This document shows positions 8,361 to 18,165 of a stretch of 64,000 nucleotides of DNA, piece by piece. The position numbers and the translations under genes are program-made. The notes below the pieces were generated by a model that saw only the letters and a program-made list of their open reading frames with translations, searched no databases and had not been told where the DNA came from. Within the stretch, counting starts at the first letter, position 1. The number at the start of each line of letters is the position of its first letter. Source of the DNA: Pelotalea chapellei (GTDB lineage Bacteria; Desulfobacterota; Desulfuromonadia; Geobacterales; Pseudopelobacteraceae); NCBI RefSeq assembly GCF_018531195.1, contig NZ_JAHDYS010000004.1, positions 238,552-302,551 of the forward strand, in the 5' to 3' direction.

Positions 8361-9836
8361 ATGGAAGAACTCAGCGAATTGCTCCTCCAGAGGAGACGCA
8401 AGGTCGATTCTCTCTGGGAAGCAGGAATCAACCCCTATCCCAATGATTTCAAACCACTGCACACCTCCGCAGACATTATCACCGCCTACGGCAATATCCA
8501 GGAATTTGACGGTGCACAGGAAAATTTTGTGGTGTCTGGCCGAATTCTGGCTCGACGCTCCTTTGGCAAGGCAGCTTTTGTCCAGCTCCAAGACCGCAAA
8601 GGACGCTTGCAACTGTACGTAAAGAAGGAACAGATCGGCGAAGAAGCCTTTGCCGCTTTTGAATCCTTTGACATCGGAGACATTGTCGGCGCGGAGGGGT
8701 ATCCATTTCGCACAAAAACCGGCGAGCTATCCCTGCATGCCCGTTCTATCCGCTTGTTGGTGAAGTCGCTGCTTCCACTTCCCGAAAAGTTTCATGGGCT
8801 GACCGATGTGGAGACCCGCTATCGGCAACGCTATGTTGATCTGATTGTAAATCCTGAGGCTCGTGAGATTTTTTTCAAGCGATCACGAATTGTCAATCTG
8901 ATCCGCGCCTTCATGACCAGCCGGGATTTTCTTGAAGTCGAAACTCCCATGATGCATCAGATACCTGGTGGCGCCACGGCACGGCCATTCGTCACCCATC
9001 ACAATGCACTGGACATGGAGCTTTACCTGCGCATTGCTCCTGAGTTGTACCTGAAACGTCTGGTTGTCGGTGGCATGGAGCGAGTCTTCGAAATCAATCG
9101 TAACTTCCGCAATGAAGGAATCTCTGTTCGCCATAACCCCGAATTCACAATGATGGAATTCTATCAAGCTTACGCCACCTATGAAGACCTGATGGATTTC
9201 ACCGAGGAACTTTTCTGCCATGTCGCCCAGGAGGTCCTTGGTACTCTTAACTTTACCAATCAGGGCCTTGATATCAGCTTTGAACGCCCCTGGAAGCGGC
9301 TGACAGTCCGTGAAGCAATTCTGGAGTATGGGGACATTGAAGCCAGACAACTGGATGACCGTGACCTTGCTTTAGCCTACGCCCAGAGCATCGGTCTTGA
9401 CCTGCCTGCTGACATTGGGCATGGTAAGCTGCTGATGGAAATTTTTGAAGAAGTCGCTGAGCACAAACTGATTCAGCCGACTTTCATCACCGCCTATCCC
9501 ACCGAGGTCTCACCTCTGTCCCGTAGAAATGACAACAACCCCGACATCGTAGACCGCTTTGAGCTGATCATCGGCGGCCGTGAAATTGCCAATGCCTTCT
9601 CCGAACTTAATGACCCTATTGACCAGAAGGAGCGTTTTCTTTCGCAGGTGGCGGAAAAGGATAAAGGGGACGAAGAGGCACATTACATGGACGAAGACTA
9701 TGTCCGTGCGCTGGAATATGGCATGCCTCCCACTGCCGGTGAAGGTATCGGCATTGATCGGCTAGTGATGCTGCTGACCGACTCAGCCTCCATCCGCGAC
9801 GTAATCCTCTTTCCGCAATTAAGAAAGGAAAAATAG
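8361..9836 (+). CDS. lysS: lysyl-tRNA synthetase, class II
   Basis: Charges tRNA-Lys in the cytoplasm. It has 491 residues, the usual length. An N-terminal OB-fold anticodon-binding domain (residues about 55-150) is followed by the class II catalytic core with motif 2 (FEINRNFRNEGISVRHNPEFT) and motif 3 (GEGIGIDRLVMLLT) and the typical C-terminal ILFPQLR. The start ATG 8361 gives the conserved opening; the upstream GAAAGG is a reasonable ribosome site. It leads the operon of lipoprotein-sorting and lipid A genes, a gene order common in deltaproteobacteria. Nothing unusual is seen in the protein. Confidence 0.98.
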   Translation: MEELSELLLQRRRKVDSLWEAGINPYPNDFKPLHTSADIITAYGNIQEFDGAQENFVVSGRILARRSFGKAAFVQLQDRKGRLQLYVKKEQIGEEAFAAFESFDIGDIVGAEGYPFRTKTGELSLHARSIRLLVKSLLPLPEKFHGLTDVETRYRQRYVDLIVNPEAREIFFKRSRIVNLIRAFMTSRDFLEVETPMMHQIPGGATARPFVTHHNALDMELYLRIAPELYLKRLVVGGMERVFEINRNFRNEGISVRHNPEFTMMEFYQAYATYEDLMDFTEELFCHVAQEVLGTLNFTNQGLDISFERPWKRLTVREAILEYGDIEARQLDDRDLALAYAQSIGLDLPADIGHGKLLMEIFEEVAEHKLIQPTFITAYPTEVSPLSRRNDNNPDIVDRFELIIGGREIANAFSELNDPIDQKERFLSQVAEKDKGDEEAHYMDEDYVRALEYGMPPTAGEGIGIDRLVMLLTDSASIRDVILFPQLRKEK

Positions 9837-9841
9837 GAATC

Positions 9842-9919
9842 AGGGGCCAGGAACCAGGGACGAGGAACAGGCAAAAGCCTTCCGGTCCCAAGTCCCCAGT
9901 CTCCCCATTCCCGACTCCC
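9842..9919. repeat. purine/pyrimidine-skewed palindromic spacer element
   Basis: The spacer between lysS and lolC is built of repeated words: GGAACCAGGGAC and GAGGAAC on the left, and the complementary TCCCCAG/TCTCCCC/ATTCCC/ACTCCCC on the right. A hairpin GGGAC-GAGGAAC-AGGC-AAAA-GCCT-TCCG-GTCCC (9857-9889) can form. The right arm runs up to the lolC start, which has no Shine-Dalgarno sequence. Confidence 0.6.
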
Positions 9920-9920
9920 C

Positions 9921-11183
9921 ATGCCGTTCGAGCTCTTCATAGGCCTGCGCTATCTTAAAGCCAAGCGCAAATCAACCTTTATTTCCATTATTACCTTTAT
10001 ATCCACCTTGGGCGTGATGCTTGGCGTAATGGCGCTGATTGTAGTCCTGGCTGTAATGACCGGGTTTGAAGAGGATCTGAAGGAAAAGATTCTGGGGACG
10101 AATGCGCATATAGTAGTGGTTCGAAGTGGCGCCCCGATGGATGACTACCACCAGATCATGAACAAGCTCAAGGCAATGAAAGGCGTTACTGCGGCCACGC
10201 CTTTTATTTACAACCAGGTTATGCTATCGTCCGGAAAAAATGTTTCCGGAGTTGTACTGCGTGGCATTGACGTGCCTTCGGACCGCTTGGTTACAAAGTT
10301 AAGCAAGTCCGTTGTTGACGGAAACATAGATGCCCTTGATCCGAAAATCTCTGACGGTCCGAACGCAGCACCCGGCCTCCTGGTCGGTAAGGAACTGGCA
10401 AAGCACCTGAACCTTTTTGTGGGAGATAAGGTCAACGTTATCTCGCCAATGGGAAATATTACACCTCTCGGGATGATGCCGAAAATGAAGCCATTTCGAA
10501 TAGCAGGCATCTTCAACACTGGCATGTTCGAATACGATTCAACTTTGGCCTATATCAGTCTGAATCAGGCACAATCCTTCTTTGATCTCGACGATTCAGT
10601 TACCGGAATCCAACTCAAAGTACAGGATGTATATAACACCGGCGAAATGGTGAGCAACATCAACCGATCCCTGGGCACTGGTTACTATGCTCGTGACTGG
10701 ATGCAGATGAACCGCAACATCCTTTTTGCCTTGAAAACAGAAAAAGTGGTCATGTTCATCATTTTGACATTGATAGTGCTTGTGGCAGCTTTCGGGATTG
10801 CCTCCACCCTTTTCATGGTAGTCATGGAAAAAACTCGCGACATTGCAATCCTGAAATCCATGGGTGCCACCGGCACCAGCATCATGAAAATTTTCGTACT
10901 GGAAGGATTGATCATCGGCATCATCGGAACTGTGCTGGGTGTCGTGTCAGGATTGCTGATCGCCCTCAACCTGGAACCAATTATCAACATCATCCAGAAG
11001 ATCACCGGCCAGAACTTTTTCAGCAAGGACATCTATTATCTGGATCGTTTCCCTTCGCTGGTGGTACCTTCGGACGTTGCCTTGATATCTGTTACCGCCG
11101 TGCTGATCTCTTTTCTGGCCACGCTTTATCCGGCCTGGCAAGCTTCCAGAATGCTGCCGGCCGAGGCGCTACGCTATGAGTAG
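9921..11183 (+). CDS. lolC: lipoprotein-releasing ABC transporter permease (LolC/LolE/LolF family)
   Basis: Inner-membrane permease of the complex that detaches mature lipoproteins for delivery to the outer membrane. It has 420 residues: one membrane helix near residues 20-48, a large periplasmic domain (50-270), then three C-terminal helices around 275-300, 320-355 and 380-405, the FtsX/MacB-type layout. [15 protein letters not shown] opens the protein as in LolC/E. Only one permease gene precedes lolD, so it probably works as a homodimer. It overlaps lolD by 8 bp. ATG 9921 immediately follows a repeat element and has no visible ribosome site; the conserved N-terminus nevertheless supports this start. 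Confidence 0.93.
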   Translation: MPFELFIGLRYLKAKRKSTFISIITFISTLGVMLGVMALIVVLAVMTGFEEDLKEKILGTNAHIVVVRSGAPMDDYHQIMNKLKAMKGVTAATPFIYNQVMLSSGKNVSGVVLRGIDVPSDRLVTKLSKSVVDGNIDALDPKISDGPNAAPGLLVGKELAKHLNLFVGDKVNVISPMGNITPLGMMPKMKPFRIAGIFNTGMFEYDSTLAYISLNQAQSFFDLDDSVTGIQLKVQDVYNTGEMVSNINRSLGTGYYARDWMQMNRNILFALKTEKVVMFIILTLIVLVAAFGIASTLFMVVMEKTRDIAILKSMGATGTSIMKIFVLEGLIIGIIGTVLGVVSGLLIALNLEPIINIIQKITGQNFFSKDIYYLDRFPSLVVPSDVALISVTAVLISFLATLYPAWQASRMLPAEALRYE

Positions 11184-11874
11184 CATTCTCAAGGTTCAGG
11201 ATCTCAGCAAAACCTATGTGAATGGCCCTAATCGAGTGGAGGTACTGAAAAATCTCAGCCTGGACATCAAGGCAGGAACCACCACCGCGCTGGTAGGCGC
11301 TTCAGGCGCTGGCAAAAGCACATTGCTGCAACTTCTGGGTGCATTGGATCGTCCCACAGCAGGTACTGTACTTTTTGAGGAAGAGAATATCTTTGCCAAA
11401 AGTGATCGTGAGCTGGCTTTTTTTCGCAACAAACGCATCGGCTTCGTTTTTCAGTTTCACCATCTGCTGCCTGAATTCACAGCGCTGGAAAACGTAATGA
11501 TGCCGGCATTAATTGCCAAAAAAACCCGCTCCGAGGCTTCTGCAACTGCGGAAGCATTGCTCAGGGATGTAGGACTGGCACACCGTCTGAACCATCGTCC
11601 CGGGGAGTTATCCGGCGGTGAACAGCAACGAGTTGCAATTGCCAGGGCATTGGTGCTGTCACCGCAACTGCTTTTAGCAGATGAACCCACTGGCAATCTC
11701 GATATGAAAACCAGTGATGAAGTCCACGGACTGTTGAGCAGTCTGCAAGACAGCCGAAACCTTACCTTAATTGTCGTTACTCATAATGAACGTCTGGCCG
11801 CTGCCATGGAGAAAACAATTCGGCTGGTTGACGGCCGATTGGAACAGCTTCAACAGACAACTGTATCTCAATAA
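11176..11874 (+). CDS. lolD: lipoprotein-releasing ABC transporter ATP-binding protein LolD
   Basis: ATPase that powers lipoprotein release from the inner membrane. It is 232 residues long with Walker [11 protein letters not shown]-loop region [20 protein letters not shown], signature [15 protein letters not shown], Walker [13 protein letters not shown] and the H-loop VVTHNE, all intact. The 8-bp overlap with the permease implies coupled translation and stoichiometric assembly. The bamA gene follows after 30 bp, so outer-membrane lipoprotein and protein assembly are co-expressed. Confidence 0.97.
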   Translation: MSSILKVQDLSKTYVNGPNRVEVLKNLSLDIKAGTTTALVGASGAGKSTLLQLLGALDRPTAGTVLFEEENIFAKSDRELAFFRNKRIGFVFQFHHLLPEFTALENVMMPALIAKKTRSEASATAEALLRDVGLAHRLNHRPGELSGGEQQRVAIARALVLSPQLLLADEPTGNLDMKTSDEVHGLLSSLQDSRNLTLIVVTHNERLAAAMEKTIRLVDGRLEQLQQTTVSQ

Positions 11875-11904
11875 AAAGCTTCCAGTGCAGCATACGGGGG
11901 ATTC

Positions 11905-14199
11905 GTGCCCATAGCATTCAACAAAATTTTAGTTTCCTTGGCAGTGCCACTTGCTTTAGCCAGTACCGCGCATGCCGAAGGTGAAAAGATTTCGAACATC
12001 ATTGTCAAGGGCAACCGGCGCATTGAAGCGGCAGCCATTCTGAACGCCATCAAACTGAAAAGCGGCGACACGCTCTACAGCGACAAGACTGATGAAGATG
12101 TACGTGCGATTTACAAGCTGGGGCATTTCCAGGACGTACAGGTTTCTACAGAGGAAGCCGACAAGGGAATGGTTCTTGTCTATACCGTCCTTGAGAAGCC
12201 GGTGGTGCGTGAAATCAGATTCGAAGGCAATAAGGAACTGGCAACAGACAAGCTCAAGGAAGCACTTGAATTCCGGCAGAACTCGACATTTTCTCCCAAA
12301 GACCTGAACAAGAGTGTTGCAAAGATAAAAAAACTGTATGGAGACGACGGATACTATCTGGCTGAAATCGATCCGATTGTCAGCCGACGTACTCCCACTG
12401 ACATGTCGGTCACTTTCAAAATCAAGGAAGGCAAGAAAGTTCTTATCAAGGCAATTCACTTCGATGGAAATCGTGCCTTTAGCGAGCGTAAGCTGCGTGG
12501 AGCAATGGAAACCAAAGAAAAGTGGTTTCTTTCATGGTTGACCAATGCCGGCACCTATAAAGATGAGGTACTGAAGAACGATGCCATGATCATTGCCGAC
12601 CAATACCTGAACAATGGCTATATCAACATCAAGGTTGGTGAGCCGGTGGTCAAATTGACCGACAGCAAGGATGCGCTGGATGTTTTTATAAGCATCACCG
12701 AGGGTGATCAATATCGGATTGGCGACATCAACTTCAAGGGTGAACTGCTTGAACCAGCCTCGGAACTGCGTAAAAAATTGAAAGCGGAGCAGGGACAGGT
12801 CTTCAGTCGAGCTACTCTGCGAACCGACATATCGACACTGACCGATGTCTATGCTGACAAGGGTTATGCTTTTGCCAATGTCAATCCTCTCACCAGGACA
12901 GAGCAGGAAAAAAAGATTATCGACCTGACATTTGATATGGAAAAAGGTGACCTTGTCTATATCGAACGCATATCAGTGGCAGGAAATCCCAAAACTCGCG
13001 ACAAGGTTATCCGCCGGGAAATGCGCGTCAGCGAGGGAGAACTATTCAGCGCCACCGGCATGAAGCGAAGCAAACAAAACCTGATGAACCTGGGTTTCTT
13101 CGAAGAAGCCAACATTGCTACAGGCAGGGGAAGTGCTGCCAACAAGCTCAATGTGTCTGTTGATGTAAAAGAAAAACCAACTGGTACCTTCAGCATCGGC
13201 GGCGGATATAGCTCACTGGATGGATTCATCGGACAGGGATCGGTCCAACAGGCCAATTTCCTTGGTTTGGGGCTCAAGGCCAATATCTCCGGCTCAATTG
13301 GCGGCAAATCCCAAACCTATTCTGTAGGCCTGACTGATCCTTATTTTCTTGATACAAAATGGAACTTGGGCGCTGATGTCTATCGCTCTGAACGCGACTA
13401 TCTCGACTACAGTCGCAGACTGACAGGCGGCGACATAAAAGCCGGATATCCGATTAACGACTTTGTCGGTACATTTTTCATGTACAAGTACGAAATCAAG
13501 GATATTTATAATCCTGTTGCTGCATATCAGTCATTACATGACCTGGATACCCAAAACTATCCATTGGGTACCACAACAACCAGTTCGATTTTCGGCAGCA
13601 TCAGCCGCAACACAACCGATTACCGACTTGATCCGACCACAGGCATGATTAATGCTCTGTCACTTGAATATGCCGGGATTGGCGGGAACAACAAGTATGC
13701 CCGCTACATAACCGACCACACCTGGTTTCATCCTATTTACAAGAAGCTTATCTTCTCTACAAAACTAACCCTGGGGCACATTCAGGAAGTCGGCGCTACG
13801 ATCCCGATCGATGAAAAATTTTACCTGGGAGGCATTTTTTCACTGCGCGGTTACAAGGCACGGACCGTTTCCCCCGTTAAGGATAACCAGCCTTCAGATA
13901 TCAGAGGAAACCAGGGATCGGAGCGGGTTTACCTTGGCGGCGAAACCGAGGCATTCGGAAACACGGAAGTAACCTTCCCTCTGCTTTCTGATGTGGGTGT
14001 TAAAGGAGTGCTTTTCTTTGATTACGGAAACGCATTCAGCGGAAAGTTGCCCACCATACTTATGAGCTATGGCGCCGGCATCCGCTGGTCCTCTCCAATC
14101 GGACCATTGCGCCTTGAGTACGGATTTCCGGTTAACCCTCGTAGCGAAATAGACAGCAAAAACGGAAGGTTTGAATTTTCAATCGGCAGCATGTTCTAG
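11905..14199 (+). CDS. bamA: outer membrane protein assembly factor BamA
   Basis: Central Omp85 component that folds beta-barrel proteins into the outer membrane. It has 764 residues: signal peptide with cleavage after AHA (residue about 23), five POTRA domains (about 25-420; repeated patterns such as IVKGNRRIEAAAI, EIRFEGNKEL, AIHFDGNRAF, INFKGELLEPASEL and ISVAGNPKTRDKVIRREM), then the 16-stranded barrel with the conserved loop motif FYLGGIFSLRGYK and C-terminal FEFSIGSMF ending in Phe, the BAM recognition residue. The start is GTG 11905, preceded by GGGGG; it gives a proper signal peptide. skp follows, the usual partner. Confidence 0.97.
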   Translation: MPIAFNKILVSLAVPLALASTAHAEGEKISNIIVKGNRRIEAAAILNAIKLKSGDTLYSDKTDEDVRAIYKLGHFQDVQVSTEEADKGMVLVYTVLEKPVVREIRFEGNKELATDKLKEALEFRQNSTFSPKDLNKSVAKIKKLYGDDGYYLAEIDPIVSRRTPTDMSVTFKIKEGKKVLIKAIHFDGNRAFSERKLRGAMETKEKWFLSWLTNAGTYKDEVLKNDAMIIADQYLNNGYINIKVGEPVVKLTDSKDALDVFISITEGDQYRIGDINFKGELLEPASELRKKLKAEQGQVFSRATLRTDISTLTDVYADKGYAFANVNPLTRTEQEKKIIDLTFDMEKGDLVYIERISVAGNPKTRDKVIRREMRVSEGELFSATGMKRSKQNLMNLGFFEEANIATGRGSAANKLNVSVDVKEKPTGTFSIGGGYSSLDGFIGQGSVQQANFLGLGLKANISGSIGGKSQTYSVGLTDPYFLDTKWNLGADVYRSERDYLDYSRRLTGGDIKAGYPINDFVGTFFMYKYEIKDIYNPVAAYQSLHDLDTQNYPLGTTTTSSIFGSISRNTTDYRLDPTTGMINALSLEYAGIGGNNKYARYITDHTWFHPIYKKLIFSTKLTLGHIQEVGATIPIDEKFYLGGIFSLRGYKARTVSPVKDNQPSDIRGNQGSERVYLGGETEAFGNTEVTFPLLSDVGVKGVLFFDYGNAFSGKLPTILMSYGAGIRWSSPIGPLRLEYGFPVNPRSEIDSKNGRFEFSIGSMF

Positions 14200-14225
14200 A
14201 ATTACAACATATAAGGAGAAGTCAA

Positions 14226-14741
14226 ATGAAACGATTAGTTCTGGCAGTACTTGTAGCAAGTTGTATTGCAGCCGGCACCTCATTTGCGGCTGACACAAAA
14301 ATCGGCTATATCGACATGCAGCGGGCAATCAACACATCGGAGTCCGGCAAGGAAGCCAAAGAACAACTGGCAACCCGTCTCAAAAAATACCAGGACGAGA
14401 TCAACACCCGCCAGGAGGATCTGAAGCGACTAAAGGATGAGCTCGAGAAACAGGGTATGCTGCTTTCCGAATCGGCCCGTGCTGCCAAAGAAAAGGATTA
14501 CCAACAAAAGCTTAAAGAATTTCAGCGCTTCACCAAAGATGCTCAGGACGAACTCCAGGGTAAGGACGAGGAGTTCACCCGCAAGATTCTCGAGGCAATG
14601 GAAAAAGTTATTCAGGAATATGGCAGAAAAAACGGCTACACCTTTATCTTTGTCAAAAACGAAAGTATGTTGTTTGTTGATGAGAAAGCCGATTTGACCG
14701 ATGAAGTCCTGAAGCTTTTCAATGCGAACCGGAAAAAATAG
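14226..14741 (+). CDS. skp: OmpH/Skp family periplasmic chaperone
   Basis: Periplasmic holdase for unfolded outer-membrane proteins, 171 residues. A signal peptide ends near ISFAA-type residues ([12 protein letters not shown]), then [11 protein letters not shown] begins the mature small beta body, followed by a long charged coiled-coil region (residues about 45-130, rich in Lys/Glu/Gln) that forms the Skp tentacles, and a return strand [20 protein letters not shown]. Ribosome site AAGGAG precedes the ATG. Its place between bamA and lpxD is the standard order in many Gram-negative bacteria. Confidence 0.93.
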   Translation: MKRLVLAVLVASCIAAGTSFAADTKIGYIDMQRAINTSESGKEAKEQLATRLKKYQDEINTRQEDLKRLKDELEKQGMLLSESARAAKEKDYQQKLKEFQRFTKDAQDELQGKDEEFTRKILEAMEKVIQEYGRKNGYTFIFVKNESMLFVDEKADLTDEVLKLFNANRKK

Positions 14742-14749
14742 GCGCACAC

Positions 14750-15790
14750 ATGACTGAACCAAGAACGCTTAAGGAATTGGCTGAATATCTTGATGGAGTA
14801 GTCCGAGGGGATGAAACCCTTCTGGTTAATGGTTTGGCTCCCCTGGAAGCGGCCGGACCCGACAAAGTCACCTTTCTGGCCAATCCCAAATATGCTGTCA
14901 AGGTCAGCACCACCGGTGCAGGAGCCGTGTTGATGGCTCCTGGAAGCGAAAGTTATGGCCGCAATGTAATTGAAGTTGCCAACCCCTATCTCGCCTTTGC
15001 CAAGCTCCTGACCCTTTTCTATGTACAAAAACCTGCACCTTTAGGAATTATGCCGGGCGCATCCATTGGCACTGATGTTTCGGTGGGTGCAGACATTACC
15101 GTTCATCCCGGAGCTGTCATTGGTAGCGGAGTGACGCTTGGCGACAGATGCATCGTCCACCCTGGCGCTGTCATCTATGCCGGGGTTACCATCGGCAGTG
15201 AAACGGTTGTCCATGCCAATGCAGTAATCCGTGAACGCTGCCGCATCGGAAAGCGCTGCGTCATTCAGCCAGGCGCAGTAATCGGCAGCGACGGGTTTGG
15301 TTATGCACCGGATGGACGCGGATACTATCCGATTCCACAAATAGGGATCGTTGTGCTGGAAGATGACGTTGAAATTGGCGCCAATACCTGCATCGATCGA
15401 GCCGCCTTGGAAACAACTCACATCAGGCGGGGAACCAAACTGGACAACCTGGTCCAGGTCGCCCATAACTGCCAGATCGGCGAAGACTGCATGATTGTTT
15501 CGCAAGTTGGCATTTCCGGCAGCACCAAAATCGGCAACCATGTCACGTTGGCAGGCCAGGTTGGTGTGGCTGGCCATCTCGCCATCGGTGACAATGTCAT
15601 GGTCGGTGCTCAATCCGGTATAGCAGGATCTCTGCCTGCCAATGCCGGCTATAGCGGCACGCCAGCCATTCCGCATAAGGAATGGCTCAAATCAATGGCA
15701 GTGATTCCGAGACTGCCAGAATTTCGTAAAAGCATTACTGCACTGGAAAAGCGGATTGCCGAACTGGAATCCCAGCTGGTTCAGAAATAA
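14750..15790 (+). CDS. lpxD: UDP-3-O-acylglucosamine N-acyltransferase LpxD
   Basis: Third enzyme of lipid A synthesis, adding the second acyl chain from acyl-ACP. It has 346 residues: an N-terminal uridine-binding domain (about 1-100), a left-handed beta helix of hexapeptide repeats (about 105-310), and a short C-terminal helix for ACP docking ([13 protein letters not shown]). The segment around [11 protein letters not shown] contains the catalytic His. If GnnA/GnnB act here, the acceptor would be a UDP sugar already carrying an amide-linked chain at position 3. It begins 8 bp after skp. Confidence 0.97.
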   Translation: MTEPRTLKELAEYLDGVVRGDETLLVNGLAPLEAAGPDKVTFLANPKYAVKVSTTGAGAVLMAPGSESYGRNVIEVANPYLAFAKLLTLFYVQKPAPLGIMPGASIGTDVSVGADITVHPGAVIGSGVTLGDRCIVHPGAVIYAGVTIGSETVVHANAVIRERCRIGKRCVIQPGAVIGSDGFGYAPDGRGYYPIPQIGIVVLEDDVEIGANTCIDRAALETTHIRRGTKLDNLVQVAHNCQIGEDCMIVSQVGISGSTKIGNHVTLAGQVGVAGHLAIGDNVMVGAQSGIAGSLPANAGYSGTPAIPHKEWLKSMAVIPRLPEFRKSITALEKRIAELESQLVQK

Positions 15791-15808
15791 AATAAAGAAA
15801 GGTTTCCC

Positions 15809-16252
15809 ATGCAATTGGATATCAATGAAATCATGAAGATCCTGCCCCACCGCTACCCTTTTCTGATGGTGGATCGAATTGTTGAACTTGAGCCGGGGAA
15901 GCACTGTGTCGGCATCAAAAACGTATCCATAAACGAGCCGTTTTTTCAGGGGCATTTCCCCGGGCATCCGGTTATGCCAGGCGTCCTTATTGTGGAAGCC
16001 ATGGCCCAGGTAGCAGGCATCATGGCGTATGTCGCCTCCGATGAAGCTACCAAAAAGAAGGTCAGCTATTTCATGTCCATCGATAACGCCAAATTCAGAA
16101 AACCTGTTTTTCCGGGTGATCAGTTGCGTATCGAGATCGAGACGACCTTCAACCGTCGAGGCATCTGGGGCGTTAACGGCAAGGCGTACGTGGGAGATGT
16201 ACTGGTCACGGAAGCAGCTCTTAAAGCCACTTTTGCCGACAAAGCCACCTGA
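15809..16252 (+). CDS. fabZ: 3-hydroxyacyl-ACP dehydratase FabZ
   Basis: Dehydrates 3-hydroxyacyl-ACP in fatty acid synthesis and so competes with the lipid A acyltransferases for the same substrate. It has 147 residues with a hot-dog fold; catalytic motifs HRYPFLMVDRI and FFQGHFPGHPVMPGVLIVEAMAQ contain the active His and Glu. Ribosome site AAAGGTTT precedes ATG 15809. Position between lpxD and lpxA is classical. Confidence 0.97.
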   Translation: MQLDINEIMKILPHRYPFLMVDRIVELEPGKHCVGIKNVSINEPFFQGHFPGHPVMPGVLIVEAMAQVAGIMAYVASDEATKKKVSYFMSIDNAKFRKPVFPGDQLRIEIETTFNRRGIWGVNGKAYVGDVLVTEAALKATFADKAT

Positions 16253-16357
16253 AGCAGATCTTCAGCACCACGGGCACCAAAGTAGAGAATCATTTGCTTT
16301 CACTACTGCTTGTTTTCGAAACAATATACTTTTACCGCAGTATCCCAGGGAGAACCC

Positions 16358-17137
16358 ATGATACATCCCAGCGCAATAATCGATGAAAGCGCACACATTG
16401 CTGCTGATGTGGAAGTCGGACCTTACGCAATTATCGGCCGGCAAGTCACTATCGGTTCCGGCACAAAAATAGGTTCACATGCGGTTATCGGTGACTGGAC
16501 CGAAATCGGCTCGAATAACCAGATTTATCATCACACATCTGTCGGCGCTCCTCCCCAGGACCTGAAATATCGAGGGGAAGAGACGTGGACCCGGATCGGC
16601 GACAACAACACGATCCGTGAATTTGCCACCATCCACCGCGGGACGGTCACCGGCCATCGCGAAACCATTGTCGGTAACAACAACCTGATGATGTCCTACT
16701 CCCACGTTGCTCACGACTGCGTTGTAGGTAACGGAGTGGTTATGGCCAATTCAGCAACCCTTGCCGGCCATGTCACCGTTGAAGACAACGTCATTCTGGG
16801 AGGATTGGTGGCGGTGCATCAATTTTCCACTATCGGCGCCTACTCAATGATCGGCGGCGGTACGCTGATCGGTCTCGACATACCTCCTTACATGATCGCC
16901 ACCTCAGGGAAACGGGATGCAAAGCTTCGCGGCCTCAATCTGATTGGGCTCAAAAGACGAGGGTTTTCCGATGAAGCTATCAACAGCCTCAAAAAGGCCT
17001 ATAAAACCTTGTTCATGGCTGGCTTGAAACTACCGGAGGCAATTGCCCGCATCCGCGGCGAAATCACCGGCTGTGCCGAGGTCGATAACCTGCTGGCATT
17101 TATTGAACGTTCCCAAAGAGGGATCTGTCGCGGATGA
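16358..17137 (+). CDS. lpxA: acyl-ACP--UDP-N-acetylglucosamine (or UDP-GlcNAc3N) acyltransferase LpxA
   Basis: First committed acyltransferase of lipid A synthesis, 259 residues. MIHPSAIIDESA starts the hexapeptide-repeat beta helix; the catalytic His is in SYSHVAHDCVVGN, and the C-terminal helical part has GLNLIGLKRRGFS. The start is ATG 16358, with GGGAGAA seven bases upstream; the open frame extends back to 16310 but those residues do not belong to the family. The stop overlaps the next gene by 4 bp. Because gnnA and gnnB follow directly, the natural acceptor may be UDP-GlcNAc3N, giving amide- rather than ester-linked chains; sequence alone does not settle that. Confidence 0.95.
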   Translation: MIHPSAIIDESAHIAADVEVGPYAIIGRQVTIGSGTKIGSHAVIGDWTEIGSNNQIYHHTSVGAPPQDLKYRGEETWTRIGDNNTIREFATIHRGTVTGHRETIVGNNNLMMSYSHVAHDCVVGNGVVMANSATLAGHVTVEDNVILGGLVAVHQFSTIGAYSMIGGGTLIGLDIPPYMIATSGKRDAKLRGLNLIGLKRRGFSDEAINSLKKAYKTLFMAGLKLPEAIARIRGEITGCAEVDNLLAFIERSQRGICRG

Positions 17138-18072
17138 GCGCCCTACGCACTGCTGTCATAGGGGTCGGTTACCTGGGGAATTTTCATGCCCAGAAGTATG
17201 CCGCCATTGCGGATGTAGAACTGGTTGGGGTGGTTGACAATGACCCCAAACGCGCCGAAGAGATCGCAACCGCTCTCGGTACACGAGCCTTCAACGATCA
17301 TCGTGAGCTGATAGGCAAAGTGGACGCTGTCAGCGTCGTTGTTCCCACTCAATATCACCATACCGTTGCACGGGATTTTCTTTCCGCCGGAGTGCACGTC
17401 CTGATTGAAAAGCCGATCACCGTCACCATAGCAGAGGCGGATGAACTGATTGCACTTGCAGAACAGAACAGAGCTGTATTTCAGGTGGGACATCTGGAAC
17501 GCTTCAACCCCGTTCTGGTTGCACTTGATGGCGTGCTGCAGGAGCCCTTATTCATTGAATCCGTTCGCATCGCCCCCTTCAAACCACGCGGCACCGATGT
17601 GAATGTTGTACTTGACCTGATGATCCACGATATCGACATCATCCAGCACATTGTCCGATCTCCGGTAGAGCGCATCGAAGCAATTGGGGCACCGGTTTTT
17701 ACCGGTGAAGAGGACATTGCCAATGCCAGGATCGTCTTTAAAAACGGTTGTGTAGCCAATGTTACCGCCAGCCGCATCAGCCTCAAAAGCGAGCGCAAGA
17801 TGCGCATCTTTCAGCGCAATGCCTATATCACCCTTGACTTCCAGAACCGCAAAGTGCTGGTAGCCCAAAAGGGGGATGGTGAGATTTTCCCCGGGGTGCC
17901 CAACGTGAAGGTCGATGAACGGCAGTTGGAAGAGGCAGATGCGCTGCGCAGCGAAATTGAATCTTTCCTCATGTCAATTAGGCAAGGGACTCCTCCCCAG
18001 GTAAGCGGTCATGACGGCAGAATGGCCCTTGAAACGGCACTCAAGATTAACCGCGCCCTGGGAAGAAAGTAG
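17134..18072 (+). CDS. gnnA: Gfo/Idh/MocA-family oxidoreductase, probable UDP-GlcNAc 3-dehydrogenase GnnA
   Basis: NAD-dependent sugar dehydrogenase of 312 residues. The N-terminal Rossmann fold begins IGVGYLGNFHA; the family EKP motif is present (LIEKPIT), as is GHLERFNP and the C-terminal sheet domain with VLDLMIHDIDII. It overlaps lpxA by 4 bp and is followed by a DegT aminotransferase and then lpxB. In Acidithiobacillus ferrooxidans the GnnA/GnnB pair oxidises and transaminates the 3-position of UDP-GlcNAc to supply LpxA, and the genes lie by lpxA and lpxB. The identical arrangement here is the main reason for the specific call; the family itself is secure, the substrate is inferred. Confidence 0.78.
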   Translation: MSALRTAVIGVGYLGNFHAQKYAAIADVELVGVVDNDPKRAEEIATALGTRAFNDHRELIGKVDAVSVVVPTQYHHTVARDFLSAGVHVLIEKPITVTIAEADELIALAEQNRAVFQVGHLERFNPVLVALDGVLQEPLFIESVRIAPFKPRGTDVNVVLDLMIHDIDIIQHIVRSPVERIEAIGAPVFTGEEDIANARIVFKNGCVANVTASRISLKSERKMRIFQRNAYITLDFQNRKVLVAQKGDGEIFPGVPNVKVDERQLEEADALRSEIESFLMSIRQGTPPQVSGHDGRMALETALKINRALGRK

Positions 18073-18078
18073 AAAAAC

Positions 18079-18154
18079 AGGTTGAGGTTGAGATTAAGGT
18101 TGAGTAAAAACCTTTGCCACACCTCAACCTCAACCTTAATCTGAACCTTAACCT
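18079..18154. repeat. long palindrome made of AGGTTG-type words
   Basis: The left arm (18079-18104) is tandem AGGTTGAGGTTGAGATTAAG; the right arm (18129-18154) is its complement with two mismatches in 26 bp. The right side also carries an extra pair of complementary CTCAAC words. The transcript would fold into a 26-bp hairpin that ends just before the TGGAGG ribosome site of the next gene. The gene pair it separates is otherwise co-directional. Confidence 0.75.
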
Positions 18155-18165
18155 GGAGGTTTTAA